Source: Cyprinodon diabolis (Eukaryota; Chordata; Actinopteri; Cyprinodontiformes; Cyprinodontidae). Taken from it: a stretch of DNA of 64,000 bases. The notes below the pieces were generated by a model. That model did no database searches. It had not been told where the DNA came from and saw only the letters and a list, made by a program, of their open reading frames with translations. Below are positions 24,539 to 34,746 of the stretch, one piece after another (within the stretch, counting starts at the first letter, position 1; the number at the start of each line of letters is the position of its first letter). The stretch is taken from positions 23,531,126 to 23,595,125 of the forward strand of contig CM060064.1 in the NCBI GenBank assembly GCA_030533445.1. The letters run 5' to 3'. The position numbers and the translations under genes are program-made.

Positions 24539-25239
24539 TGTTGGGATCTGGAGTTTCTCCACCTTCTCCAGCAGAGTGCGCTGTGGATCCTCCTGGGCTG
24601 GAGCCCCCCAGCCCAGCTGACGCTCATCAGGAGACCGGCCTTCATAAGCAGCTGCCAGACCTTGCTTCGACGCCGCAGTGTTAGCCAGGTTTGGTTAGCG
24701 AACCTGAGCCTCTGAATTTATTGATAGTTATCTTCCTAGAGAAACCTTAACCTAATTGCCTCTGTCTTCTCGCTCCTAGGAAAACCAGTCTCTCGAGAGA
24801 AGCTCTGGATGAGCTTAACCTGAATCTGCCTGCCTGCCCTAGAGAGCCGAACCTAAAGACTACTTTTTGGAATCCACCTGCTGCTCTTAGGAAAGACCTG
24901 ATCACTTCAACCAAGGTCTGATCACTGGAAGTCAGAAGTAAGACGCTGCTGCTGCCTAAACACTCTGCTGAACCAACTGTCTCTGATCCCAACTGGTTCC
25001 TTCTCTCTGAACAAACCTGGACCTCTTCAAGGTATCCACTGAAATATCTGAGAATCCATTTAACTTATCTGCATACCCAGCTAACCAACTATCCGTCTCT
25101 GCAGACGCCAGAGAATCCTGCCCGGACCTGAACCTGAATCTAATCTTCTTTTTGTGAAAACTAATAAACTCTGTTAAACTTTTTACCAAGTCTCAGTGGT
25201 GTTCTGCATGTGGGTTTATCTCTAAAACCGATCATGACA
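24539..25239 (+). repeat. 5' LTR of the gypsy element
   Basis: Begins TGTTGGGATCTGGAG and ends CGATCATGACA (TG...CA). AATAAA at 25163-25168 is the likely polyadenylation signal. Compared with the 3' LTR it has an extra CCCCCCAG-type insertion near 24606 and lacks a short TTAGCTCA duplication. Confidence 0.96.
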
Positions 25240-26340
25240 GAACACTGCGGCCCAACACAAAGCCCAGCAGATCACCTCCGGATGAGGTTTGAGGAGCAGG
25301 AAACTCAAATCCATGGTCAAGCGCACACCCTCCGTGAGTTAAACCGCCAGCTTGAGTATCAGAATCAAGTTTTACAGAATTATGCTAGCTACATGGCAAA
25401 TGCTAACGCTACGCCTGCAGCCCGTCCAGTTCCGGAACCACTTCCGCCACTCAGGTCACCATCTGTGACGTCATTTCCTGAGTTCCGTCCAAGTCTCCCT
25501 GAAAGATTTTCAGGTAATCTAAAGGATTGTAGAGGATTTTTGTTTCATTGCCGTTTACTTTTTGAACACTCTCCTGGCAGTTTTCCCAATGACAGAAAAA
25601 AGATTTCTTTCATTCTCTCTCAGCTCACTGGACGAGCCCTAGAATGGGCGGAGGCAAGGTTCTCTTCTGAATCCAGTTTTTCATGTTCTTTTTCCGAATT
25701 CATCTCTGAGTTTTCTCAGGTTTTCAACCATGACTCTGATAAAACCATTGATTCCCGAGCCCTGCTAGATTTGAAACAGGGAAAATCTACAGTAGTTGAA
25801 TTTTCCATTGACTTCCGGGTTAAAGCTGCAGCCTCAGGTTGGAATGAGTGCGCACTTAGGAGTGCTTACTTTAAGGCCCTGAACGACAACATAGAAGATG
25901 AACTTGCCACATTAGACGAACCAGCTAGTTTGGAGGATTTAATCCGTCTGACTATCAGGTTGGATAACAGGCTACGGATTAGAAATCTCTCTAGACAGAG
26001 AGATCGACATTTTTTTGTTTCAACCCCTGCATCTGATAATGCTTCTGTTTTTCCTGGCTCCCCAGAATCCGTTTCCAAGCCGAGGTCAAAGGATCTGTCT
26101 CAGCCAGCTCCCGGTATCAGCTCAAGGTATCTTATTTTTCTCCTTCTGAAGGAGCGGAAGGTGAACCCATGCAAATCGGACACACCAGGCTATCTCCTGA
26201 AGAAAGGCGACGAAGATTCAGAGCTAAACTGTGCCTGTACTGTGGTGAGACTGGGCACTTTATTGCTTCTTGCCCGACTAAATCAAAAGCCTGGGCCCGT
26301 CAGAGGATGTGAGGAGTCTGACGGGCCACCTAAGATCTGA
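25234..26340 (+). pseudogene. gag gene of the gypsy element, frameshifted
   Basis: The frame starts at the ATG of ATGACAGAACACTGCGG, which overlaps the last bases of the LTR. It encodes a capsid-like protein with a Glu/Gln-rich N-terminus and LPERFSGN, followed by the FLFHCRLLFE region typical of gypsy Gag. Near 26100-26130 the frame shifts. The expected nucleocapsid zinc knuckle (C-X2-C-X4-H-X4-C, read as [14 protein letters not shown]) lies at 26232-26273 in another frame, so the long frame ends in unrelated residues. The product would lack its RNA-binding knuckle. Confidence 0.9.
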
Positions 26341-27740
26341 AAAAACTCCTCATTTATTGTTACCAGCAACAACTGTTTTTTGATAACCAGAATCTCACCC
26401 TGTCAGCATTCATTGATTCAGGGTGTGAAAGAAACTTAATTGATTCTGAACTGGTCCAACAGCTAAAGATTGAGACTGTTCCCTTAATCAAACCCCTTCG
26501 AGTCTCTGCCTTCGATGGAAAGAAATTACATCAAGTTACTCATCAAACACAACCGTTGGAACTGTTGATCTCTGGAAACCATCGGGAAAAGCTAACCTTT
26601 TTTGTTTTTCCTTCAGCTTGTTCCCCCCTGGTGTTAGGATTCGAATGGCTGGAACGTCATAACCCCCACATCAACTGGGCTGAACGCCACATTGAATCCT
26701 GGTCAACTTCCTGTCACGAATCCTGTCTTTGTTCTGTGGCTCCTACTATTCAGTCCCCTAGAGGTAGGGGGGAGATGGACTCTCCTGACCTTACTTCTGT
26801 TCCCCCTGAGTACCATGATTTGGCTCCAGTTTTCAGTAAGGTCAGTGCTACGTCTCTTCCACCTCACAGACCATATGACTGCGCCATTGATCTATTACCT
26901 GGAGCCCCTCTTCCCAGCAGCAGGCTGTATAACATTTCCAAACCTGAACGAGAGACTATGGAAAAATACATTAACGAATCCCTGGCTGCTTGAATAATTC
27001 GTCCATCCTCATCCCCACTCGGTGCTGGTTTTTTCTTCGTGGGAAAAAATGATGGTTCCCTGCGCCCCTGTATTGATTACAGAGGTTTAAATCAGATCAC
27101 TGTGAAAATTAAGTATCCTTTACCATTACTGGCCTCTGCTTTTGAGCCTGTACAAGGTGCTACAGTGTTTACCAAACTCGATCTGAGAAATGCCTACCAC
27201 CTCCTCAGAATAAGGGAAGGGGATGAGTGGAAAACAGCCTTTAAGACAACTTTAGGGCAATTCGAGTATTTGGTCATGCCTTTTGGTCTCACTAACGCTC
27301 CTGCCTGTTTCCAAGCTCTGGTTAATGACGTCCTCAGAGATTTTTTGAACATTTTTGTTTTTGTTTACATCAATTACATTTTGATTTACTCCAAGAACCT
27401 CTCTGACCACAAAAAACATGTTCGTTTAGTCCTTCAGAGACTGCTGGAGAATAAGCTTTTTCTGAAAGCCGAAAAATGTGAATTTCATCAAAGATCTGTT
27501 ACTTTCCTAGGGTTTGTGCTCGAGGGTGGGCAGGTGAAGCCATCAGAGGATAAGATAAAGGCAGTTCTGGATTGGCCTACACCTGAAAACCGCAAGCAAC
27601 TTCAGAGATTCCTCGGTTTTGCAAACTTCTACAGGAGATTCATCAAAAATTATAGCCAGACAGCCCTACCTCTCACAGCTCTTACTTCTGTTAAGAGAAC
27701 TTTTCAATGGACTCCTGAAGCCGAAGAGGCCTTTAATTAA
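26334..27740 (+). pseudogene. pol, first part: protease and reverse transcriptase, inactivated
   Basis: Protease: FIDSGCERNLID with the catalytic DSG at 26415-26423. A TGA at 26991-26993 interrupts the frame just before the reverse transcriptase. The reverse transcriptase has [31 protein letters not shown] and [11 protein letters not shown] in normal order. The catalytic YxDD box reads YINY (27366-27377): both aspartates are replaced by Asn and Tyr, which abolishes metal binding. The frame ends in a TAA (27738-27740) within the FN(Q)LKK region at the start of RNase H. The lesions seen are two nonsense codons plus loss of the active site. Confidence 0.93.
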
Positions 27741-29541
27741 TTAAAGAAACTCTTTTCCAGCGCTCCCATTTTGGTTCAGCCAGATCCAACAAAGCAGTTC
27801 ATCCTCGAGGTTGATGCATCTGATTCAGGTGTTGGAGCTGTGTTGTCTCAGAAGTCTGATTCTGATCAAAAGACTCATCCTTGTGCTTTCTATTCACGCA
27901 GACTCTCCAGCCGAGCAAAATTATCGCGTTGGTGATCGAGAACTTCTGGCCATTAAGCTCGCCCTGGAGGAATGGAGACACTGGCTCGAGGGGGCTGAGC
28001 ATCCAGTATTGGTTTGGACAGACCACAAGAACCTGGCCTATATTCAATCAGCCAAAAGGTTCAATTCACGGCATTCAAGGTGGTCTTTATTCTTCTCTCG
28101 GTTTAATCTCATCATTTCATACAGACCTGGTTCCAAAAACGTCAAGCCCGACTCTCTCTCTCGTCTGTATTCGTCCGATCAACCTGAGACACCAGAACCA
28201 GTTCTTCCCGCCTCATGCACTGTAGGAGCTGTTTCCTGGGAGATCACTGATTTGATCAACTCTGCCCTGGCCTCAGAACCTGACCCAGGTAATGGTCCTC
28301 CTAATAGAATGTATGTTCCTTCTTCCGTCAGATCCCGCCTCATCCAGTGGATGCACGCAGCTAAATTTTCGGCCCATCCTGGAGTAAGCAGAACCATCGC
28401 CCTCATAAGCAGGCGATTTTGGTGGCCGTCCTTACATAAGGACGTAAAGGAGTACGTGCTGGCTTGTCCCATCTGCGCTCGAAATAAGACCTCTCACCAA
28501 CCACCTTCTGGCCTGTTACATCCTCTACCGGTTCCAACCCGTCCCTGGTCGCATATCGCCGTTGATTTCGTCACTAGTCTTCCGATTTCTCGAGGTATGA
28601 CTACTATTCTGACCATAGTTGATCGATTCTCTAAGGCCTGTCATCTGATTCCCCTCAGAAAGCTCCCTACTGCATTCCAGACGGCTCAGCTTCTGGTGAA
28701 GCATGTTTTTCGCCTCCATGGTATCCCTCAGGAAATCCTCTCTGATCGTGGTCCCCAGTTCATCTCTCAGGTATGGAAAGCTTTCTGTTCGGCTCTAAAC
28801 TGCAAATCCTCCTTAACTTCCGGTTACCATCCTCAATCTAACGGGCAGACGGAGAGGATGAACCAGCAACTCGAGTCCGCTCTCCGCTGCCTGACCTCAA
28901 ATAATCCTTCCGACTGGAGTCAATTGCTAACCTGGATTGAGTATGCACACAACTCTCTCAGATCTACTTCCACTGGTTTGTCTCCCTTCCAAGTGTCTCT
29001 AGGTTATCAGCCTCCACTCTTTCCTGCAGACGAGAGAGAGATATCTGTAAGATCTGTCCATCATCACATCCGTCGTTCCCAACGTATTTGGAAGGAGACC
29101 ATCACTGCCCTCACCCGTTCCTCTGTGTCTACCAAAAGGTTCGCGGATTCTAGGAGACGTCCGGCTCCCAACTTCACCCCTGGCCAAGAGGTTTGGCTGT
29201 CGACCCGGGACATACCTCTGAAAGGCATGTCCAGGAAGCTGTCCCAGAGGTTCATTGGTCCCTTCAAGGTGGATCGAATCATCAATCCCTCTGCTGTCCG
29301 CCTACATTTGCCTCCTTCCCTTCGCATCCACCCCACATTCGATGTCTCCCAGTTGAAACCGGTCATTTCTAGTCCTTTGTGCCCACCATCCGACTCCCCT
29401 CCACCCGCCCTGGATATCGACGGTCATCCGGCATACACGGTTCGCCGGATCGTGGACTCCCGTCGGCGAGGTCACGGATGGCAGTACCTCGTCGACTGGG
29501 AGGGCTACGGTCCGGAAGACTGCTCCTGGATTCCTCATTGA
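27741..29541 (+). pseudogene. pol, second part: RNase H, integrase and chromodomain
   Basis: RNase H starts [18 protein letters not shown]. About two bases are lost near 27902-27908 (after YSRRLS), which shifts the frame; the remainder lies in the frame ending at 29541. Integrase: HHCC zinc finger at 28375-28476, catalytic D at 28564 (AVDFVTS), D at 28744 (SDRGPQF) and E at 28852 (TERMNQ), with 35 residues between the last two, then a GPF module ([10 protein letters not shown]). A C-terminal chromodomain lies at 29434-29529 ([13 protein letters not shown], ...YLVDWEGYG). It marks the element as a chromovirus, whose chromodomain steers integration to particular chromatin. A small indel near 29535 trims the last twenty or so residues. 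Confidence 0.93.
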
Positions 29542-29614
29542 TCAAGGAGTATGAGAGTTCCCTCCCTTCCACTTCCTCGGGACCGCCAAGAGGCGGTCGT
29601 TGAGAGGGGGGTAC

Positions 29615-30315
29615 TGTTGGGATCTGGAGTTTCTCCACCTTCTCCAGCAGAGTGCGCTGTGGATCCTCCTGGGCTGGAGCCCAGCTGACGCTCATTAGCT
29701 CATCAGGAGACCGGCCTTCATAAGCAGCTTCCAGACCTTGCTTCGACGCCGCAGTGTTAGCCAAGTTTGGTTAGCGAACCTGAGCCTCTGAATTTATTGA
29801 TAGTTATCTTCCTAGAGAAACTTTAACCTAATTGCCTCTGTCTTCTCGCTCCTAGGAAAACCAGTCTCTCGAGAGAAGCTCTGGATGAGCTTAACCTGAA
29901 TCTGCCTGCCTGCCCTAGAGAGCCAAACCTGAAGACTACTTTCTGGAATCCACCTGCTGCTCTTAGGAAAGAGCTGATCACTTCAACTAAGGTCTGATCA
30001 CTGGAAGTCAGAAGTAAGACGCTGCTGCTGCCTAAACACTCTGCTGAACCAACTGTCTCTGATCCCAACTGGTTCCCTCTCTCTGAACAAACCTGGACCT
30101 CTTCAAGGTATCCACTGAAATATCTGAGAATCCATTTAACTTATCTGCATACCCAGCTAACCAACTATCCGTCTCTGCAGACGCCAGAGAATCCTGCCCG
30201 GACCTGAACCTGAATCTTATCTTCTTTTTGTGAAAACTAATAAACTCTGTTAAACTTTTTACCAAGTCTCAGTGGTGTTCTGCATGTGGGTTTATCTCTA
30301 AAACCGATCATGACA
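29615..30315 (+). repeat. 3' LTR of the gypsy element
   Basis: Same length and ends as the 5' LTR. AATAAA at 30239-30244. Antisense open frames in both LTRs (near 29823-30265) are mirror images of those in the 5' LTR and are not genes. Confidence 0.96.
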
Positions 30316-30452
30316 GAGAGAACCCTGGAGGAACTGACAGCATACTTAGGAGATAATTAAGTCATTTGATTCATGTGTTGGACCAAGGATGGATGTAAAA
30401 GCTGCAGGATACTGGCCCCCAGGAACTGGAATTACCCACCTCTGTTCTAGAA

Positions 30453-32363
30453 GGTGGATCTCATCTCTAACCTTCTATTCTGTAGCCCCTTAAAAAGTTT
30501 TCTTCCTGGATTGTTTTGTCTTTAGCTCCATCTTCCAATTAAAGGTGACATGCTTCCTTGTCCCCGCTTAAGATTTTTTTTTTACCACAGCATGAGTCTG
30601 CCTCCACCATATTGCACTGTTTTTTTGTTGTTTAAAGAGGACATATTTTCTTTGCTGTTCTTCTACCACATGAAGCAGTGGCAGAAGACTTGGCTTTTGA
30701 TAGGTCTTTCAAGATTGGGTTTCTTTTAGCCACTTTTGAAGAGCAACCAAAAGAGTTGAATGCAATAGTAACATTTGTCTTCCTGATAGATTCTTTAGCC
30801 TGAACCATGGATTTCTGCTGTTTCTCCAGAGTTAACAGAGGTACCTTGGGTACTACATGACAAATTAAAACTACTGGATTTTACTTTATTATCTCATCCT
30901 GTTTATTCACTTTCGCTCCTTTACAAACGCCTTCACAGAACAGCTTAAGTTATGACTCCTAACTTCTAAAACCAAGAACTCTGAATTATATTTAGAATTA
31001 GGAAATATGAAAAGGTACCATGGGTATGAATTGTTTCTTTAGGAGTTGCCTATATAAAGGAACAAGTCAGTGAAATATTTCAAAAATGTAGATAAGTTGT
31101 ACACATAATCTCTTTCTTTTTTAATATTTCTAAATTAAATCTGGCCCTGTCTCTTTAAGCTCCACATAGATCATTGCTAATACAAAAAACATTTACATTA
31201 GAGCATGTAGGAAAGCACTCTCTGATGTCATTACATGCTAAAGGCTAAAGAAAGAGGAACTTATCCTGATGTTTTTTTTTTGTTTCTTTTTTATATTTTA
31301 GTAAACACAGAGAACAAAGTCTTATCTTATGGCTTTTATTTTATAAACAGAATGTGAAAGCAAAACATTTTGTCCTTTTCTTTATTCATTGATCCTTAAG
31401 TGACCACTAAGGAAACCACTACACAGTGTATAAGAATAGATCTGAATGAATCACAGCATCCTCTGACAGTTTCACTGAAAGATCAGACTTAGCTTTACAC
31501 AGCTCAAACCACAACAACCATGTAAACACAACTTGCTGTCCTCAAAGCTTTGGACAACATTACTTACAGTTAACATCAATCAAGATTTTTGCTCCTCTTT
31601 ACAAGAAAGACTTAGCAAAAGCAACAAGGGCCTTTACTTTCAGCACAGATGTGAATTAGTGCAGATGCTTAAATACAGATGCTTTGGAAGTGGGGAAATT
31701 TCAGAGTTTTTATTAACTTTATAACAGTCTTTGATGCAAATGGAAGGAAATAGATAAGCCCTCTTTGATAGGACTTTTGTTAAATAGAAATAAAAGCTTT
31801 TTTTTCTTATTTTGTTTTATTATGCTTTTTTATTTCCATTTTAATTTTTACATAAAAAGGGTTGAATTTAAATTGATTTTAAATCTGATTTATGTTTATT
31901 TTGAGGACCAACAACAACAGATGCTCTCCAAGCTCATTCATACCAGTGTTGCTACATATCTGCCCTCAACTGACCCAATTAACATCCATCTTTGACTGCA
32001 ACCATCCTACTTTCCATCAGCAAACCAAACATGGGCTCTTCCTTCTACTAACCTTCTTACCCTGCATAACCTGATCCTTAACCAGTAAGATTACCTTCCT
32101 TATTATGTGCATGTATTCTGAGATCCATCTAATCCTGCTCTGTTTTTTAGTGATAATATGCTGTTCTATTTTGGATCCGAAATTCCCCTGGCAGCCAGTC
32201 TATTTGTGTACAAATAAACCTTTTCAAACTTTTTTACTGGTTTCCTGTCAGTTACCGTTCATATGGATCAAGCATCATAGAAGTTATGGGAAATTAAGAA
32301 ACTAAAAACAAAGAAAATAATCAATAAAGCTATACTTTTCAAACAACAAGAGCCCTTTTAACT
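30453..32363. other. Unannotated intronic DNA
   Basis: No gene recognised. The stretch at about 30.55-30.85 kb is less AT-rich and has no frame of note. The rest is AT-rich with poly-T runs. Confidence 0.5.
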
Positions 32364-32371
32364 CCTTCAAC

Positions 32372-32570
32372 CAGGCATGTCCAAAGTTGAGGGCTGCTGT
32401 CTCGGAGGTTTAAGAGGTTTCCATGCTTCAGCACACCTGATTTCTATTGATAGTTGATTAACAGGCCTTCGCTGAACAGAACTAATCAGAATCAGCTGTG
32501 TCGAAGCAGAGAAACAATTAAAAACACCTATAGGACAGTGGACCTCAACGACCGACTTTGGACACTCCTG
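32372..32570. mobile_element. hAT-type MITE, 199 bp
   Basis: Left end CAGGCATGTCCAAAGT; right end reverse-complemented CAGGAGTGTCCAAAGT (14 of 16 match). It is flanked by 8-bp near-duplicates CCTTCAAC and CCTTAAAC. Inside, 'CAGCACACCTGATT' and 'AATCAGCTGTGTCGAAGCAG' form a subterminal inverted pair, as usual for this fish family. Confidence 0.85.
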
Positions 32571-32705
32571 CCTTAAACCGACGGACTGCACAGTAGAATT
32601 CAATTAGGTTTATATTAACAACAGTGACTGCATTTTGTTACCAAATCCATAGCACATGCTTGAACATGTTTTCAAATTTAGCAGCTGCAAATAATTTTTT
32701 TACAG

Positions 32706-32914
32706 CAGGAGTCTCCAACCCTGGTCCTACAGATCTACTGTCCTGCATGTTGTAGATGCATCTGTTTCAACACAGCAAAATCGAACGACTGAATTACCTC
32801 TTCCACATGTCATCAAGTTTTGCAAAGACCTAGGAACGAGCCATTCATTTAATTCAGCTGTGGGATGCATCTAAAACTTGCAGGACACTAAATCCTGAGT
32901 ACCAATCCCGTCTG
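32706..32914. mobile_element. Second hAT-type MITE, diverged
   Basis: Starts CAGGAGTCTCCAACCCTGGT, and 'CTGTCCTGCATGTTGTAGATGC' is mirrored by GCATCTAAAACTTGCAGGACA near the other side. The right terminus is worn, and no clear 8-bp duplication is visible. Confidence 0.6.
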
Positions 32915-33075
32915 TCAGTGAGCCCCAGGACAGCTGTGGCAACGATGTAGCTTTCAACCATCAGTGTGTGAGATAAGGGGTAAATGACTGAATGTAGTGT
33001 ACTGTAAAGAGATTTGGTCAAGACCCCTGACTTGAAAAAGTGCAATATAAGTACAGGCCATTTACCATTTATCAG
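32915..33075 (+). repeat. Diverged dispersed repeat tail
   Basis: Phrases GCCCCAGGACAGCTGTGGC, GTACTGTAAAGAGATTTGG and AATATAAGTACAGGCCATTTACC match a tail seen very widely in teleost DNA (the AAGCGCTATATAAATACAGGCC type). It abuts the MITE to its left. The class is not certain. Confidence 0.5.
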
Positions 33076-34016
33076 GTTTTGAGACCCCTGGTTGGTTTAT
33101 AGTAAGAAGGTGAATATGAATTGGTTGCACTTAGAGGCAACCTATATTAATTGGTTATCACTGAGATCTTTTTTTGTAAACAGTACCAGAATGCATGGAA
33201 GAAAACTGCAGGAAAGAGACAAGAAGCAGCACTGTTTAATTTTGTAGCACTGAATTATGATGGTTAAGAAGATATGAGGATTTTTAATTTAATTTATTAT
33301 TTTTTTTTTTTTTTCTAAATCTTATATGTACTCTATCAAATCTTTTAATATTTTAAATGCTTAATTTGTAAACATTTCCATACAATTCTCCTCTTACACT
33401 ACATTCTGTGTAAGAACATATATATCCCACAAGAGCAGCTCTGCCAACATGCCCTTACAAATAAAGTAGGCCTTTAGCTAATATTGAAAACTTCTCTCAT
33501 TTTCCCTTTCTTCCCCTTCTGTCTATGTTATTCTGCTTTACATTATATTGCACTAGTTGTCCAATCTTCTTCTGCTAAAATTGTTCCCCTTGAGGTGATG
33601 GGTGGACAGAAAGAAAAGTTTACATTGGTGCCTGTGCTCCTTTAACTGGACCCTTTAATCATCCCCTCAGTGTTTAGAATGGAGGTGAGAAGAGTATTTA
33701 TGCTTCCCATTGAAGAAAAATACATCGTGGTTTCTCCGGTTTCCTCAAATTTGATGAAAACATGGTTTAACTACTACATGATTGGGCCTTTTTTTCCGGT
33801 TGGACCTCAAATTTTGTTCTGCTTGCCATGGCTTCATTACACACATCTGTTTTTTTTTTTTTTTTCATTTTTCAGAAAACAAATTCCCCCGTCGTTGCAT
33901 TGTTCTGTGTAAATTGGTCAGAAAATGGCTAGTTTTGGGCTGCAAAGTGAGGAATATACGTCTCATTAAATGCTCAACAATCTAAACATCTCCTGTTCCG
34001 CCTATAGTATCAACCT
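33076..34016. other. Unannotated intronic DNA
   Basis: AT-rich, with poly-T at about 33299-33315 and 33850-33865. No gene. Confidence 0.5.
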
Positions 34017-34021
34017 GAGCA

Positions 34022-34741
34022 TGTCATGATTGGTTTAAGAGACTTAACCCACATGCAGAACACCAACGGAAACAGAGTAAAAGTTTAACAGAGTTTATTG
34101 AATGGTTTGCACAGATGAAACATGAACAGGTTCAGGCACGGGTCCGGGACTGGAATCACTGATGTCTGCAGAGACGGATAGTTTGATTAGCCAGGCAGTG
34201 AGATGATTAGTTGATTTAATTATTCCAGTAACTACCTTGAGGTGGTCCACACTGATCTCTTGTGAGGGAGGGAACCGGTTGGGTCCAGAGACTGTTGGTT
34301 CAGCAGAGTGCTCAGCAGCAGCAGCGTCTAGCTTCTGACTAGTGAGTGGCAGACCTTGGTTTGGGTTTCCAGCTCTTCCTTGAGAACTGCAGGAGGAGTC
34401 CAGATTGAACTCTTCAGGTTTGGCTTCCTTGGGCAGGCAGGTTGCAGGTTAAGCTCATCCCGAGCTTTAGACTTAGACAGGTTCCTGTGAGCAAGAAGAC
34501 AGAGGCAGGTTAGAATCAGGTTTCTCTCTGGAGACAACTATGATTCTGTCAGAATAACTGAGGCTCAGGTTCGCTAACCAAACTTGGTCAACACTGCGGC
34601 GTTGAAGGAAGGTCTGGCTGCTGCTTATGTAGGAAGGTCTCCTGATGGGCTGATGAGGATCAGGTGTGCTGGAGGGCTCCAGCCCAGGAGACCCACAGCG
34701 CACTCTGCTGGAGAAAGGTGGTGAATCTCCAGATCCCAACA
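34022..34741 (-). repeat. Solo LTR of the gypsy lineage, minus orientation
   Basis: Read on the minus strand it begins TGTTGGGATCTGGAGATTC and ends CCAATCATGACA, the same ends as the full element's LTRs, but with many internal differences, so it belongs to another subfamily. A perfect 5-bp target duplication GAGCA flanks it (34017-34021 and 34742-34746). No internal region is present: it arose by LTR-LTR recombination. Confidence 0.95.
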
Positions 34742-34746
34742 GAGCA

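Larger units (their letters stand above)
24539..30315 (+). mobile_element. Full-length Ty3/gypsy chromovirus retrotransposon, defective
   Basis: A 5777-bp LTR element: two 701-bp LTRs, gag, and pol with protease, reverse transcriptase, RNase H, integrase and chromodomain in gypsy order. A 5-bp target duplication GAGAG (24534-24538 and 30316-30320) is intact. A purine tract (GAGAGGGGGG) stands just before the 3' LTR. I count about ten substitutions and two small indels between the LTRs, roughly 1.5 percent, so the insertion is fairly recent. The coding part has stops, frameshifts and a ruined polymerase active site, so this copy cannot move on its own. Confidence 0.97.
24439..30444. mobile_element. 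hAT-type MITE split by a gypsy retrotransposon
   Basis: Left end CAGGGGTGGGCAATTCCAGT; right end reverse-complemented CAGAGGTGGGTAATTCCAGT. Both sides carry a perfect 8-bp target duplication, TTCTAGAA (24431-24438 and 30445-30452), the hAT signature. Without the inserted gypsy element (24539-30320 including one 5-bp duplication) the MITE is about 224 bp. It codes for nothing. The nesting gives relative ages: MITE first, gypsy later. Confidence 0.9.

Noticed and set aside
24747..25189. Antisense open frames in the LTRs (repeated at 29823-30265)
   Set aside because: They occur only because the LTR lacks stops on that strand. Both copies show them, and no domain is present.
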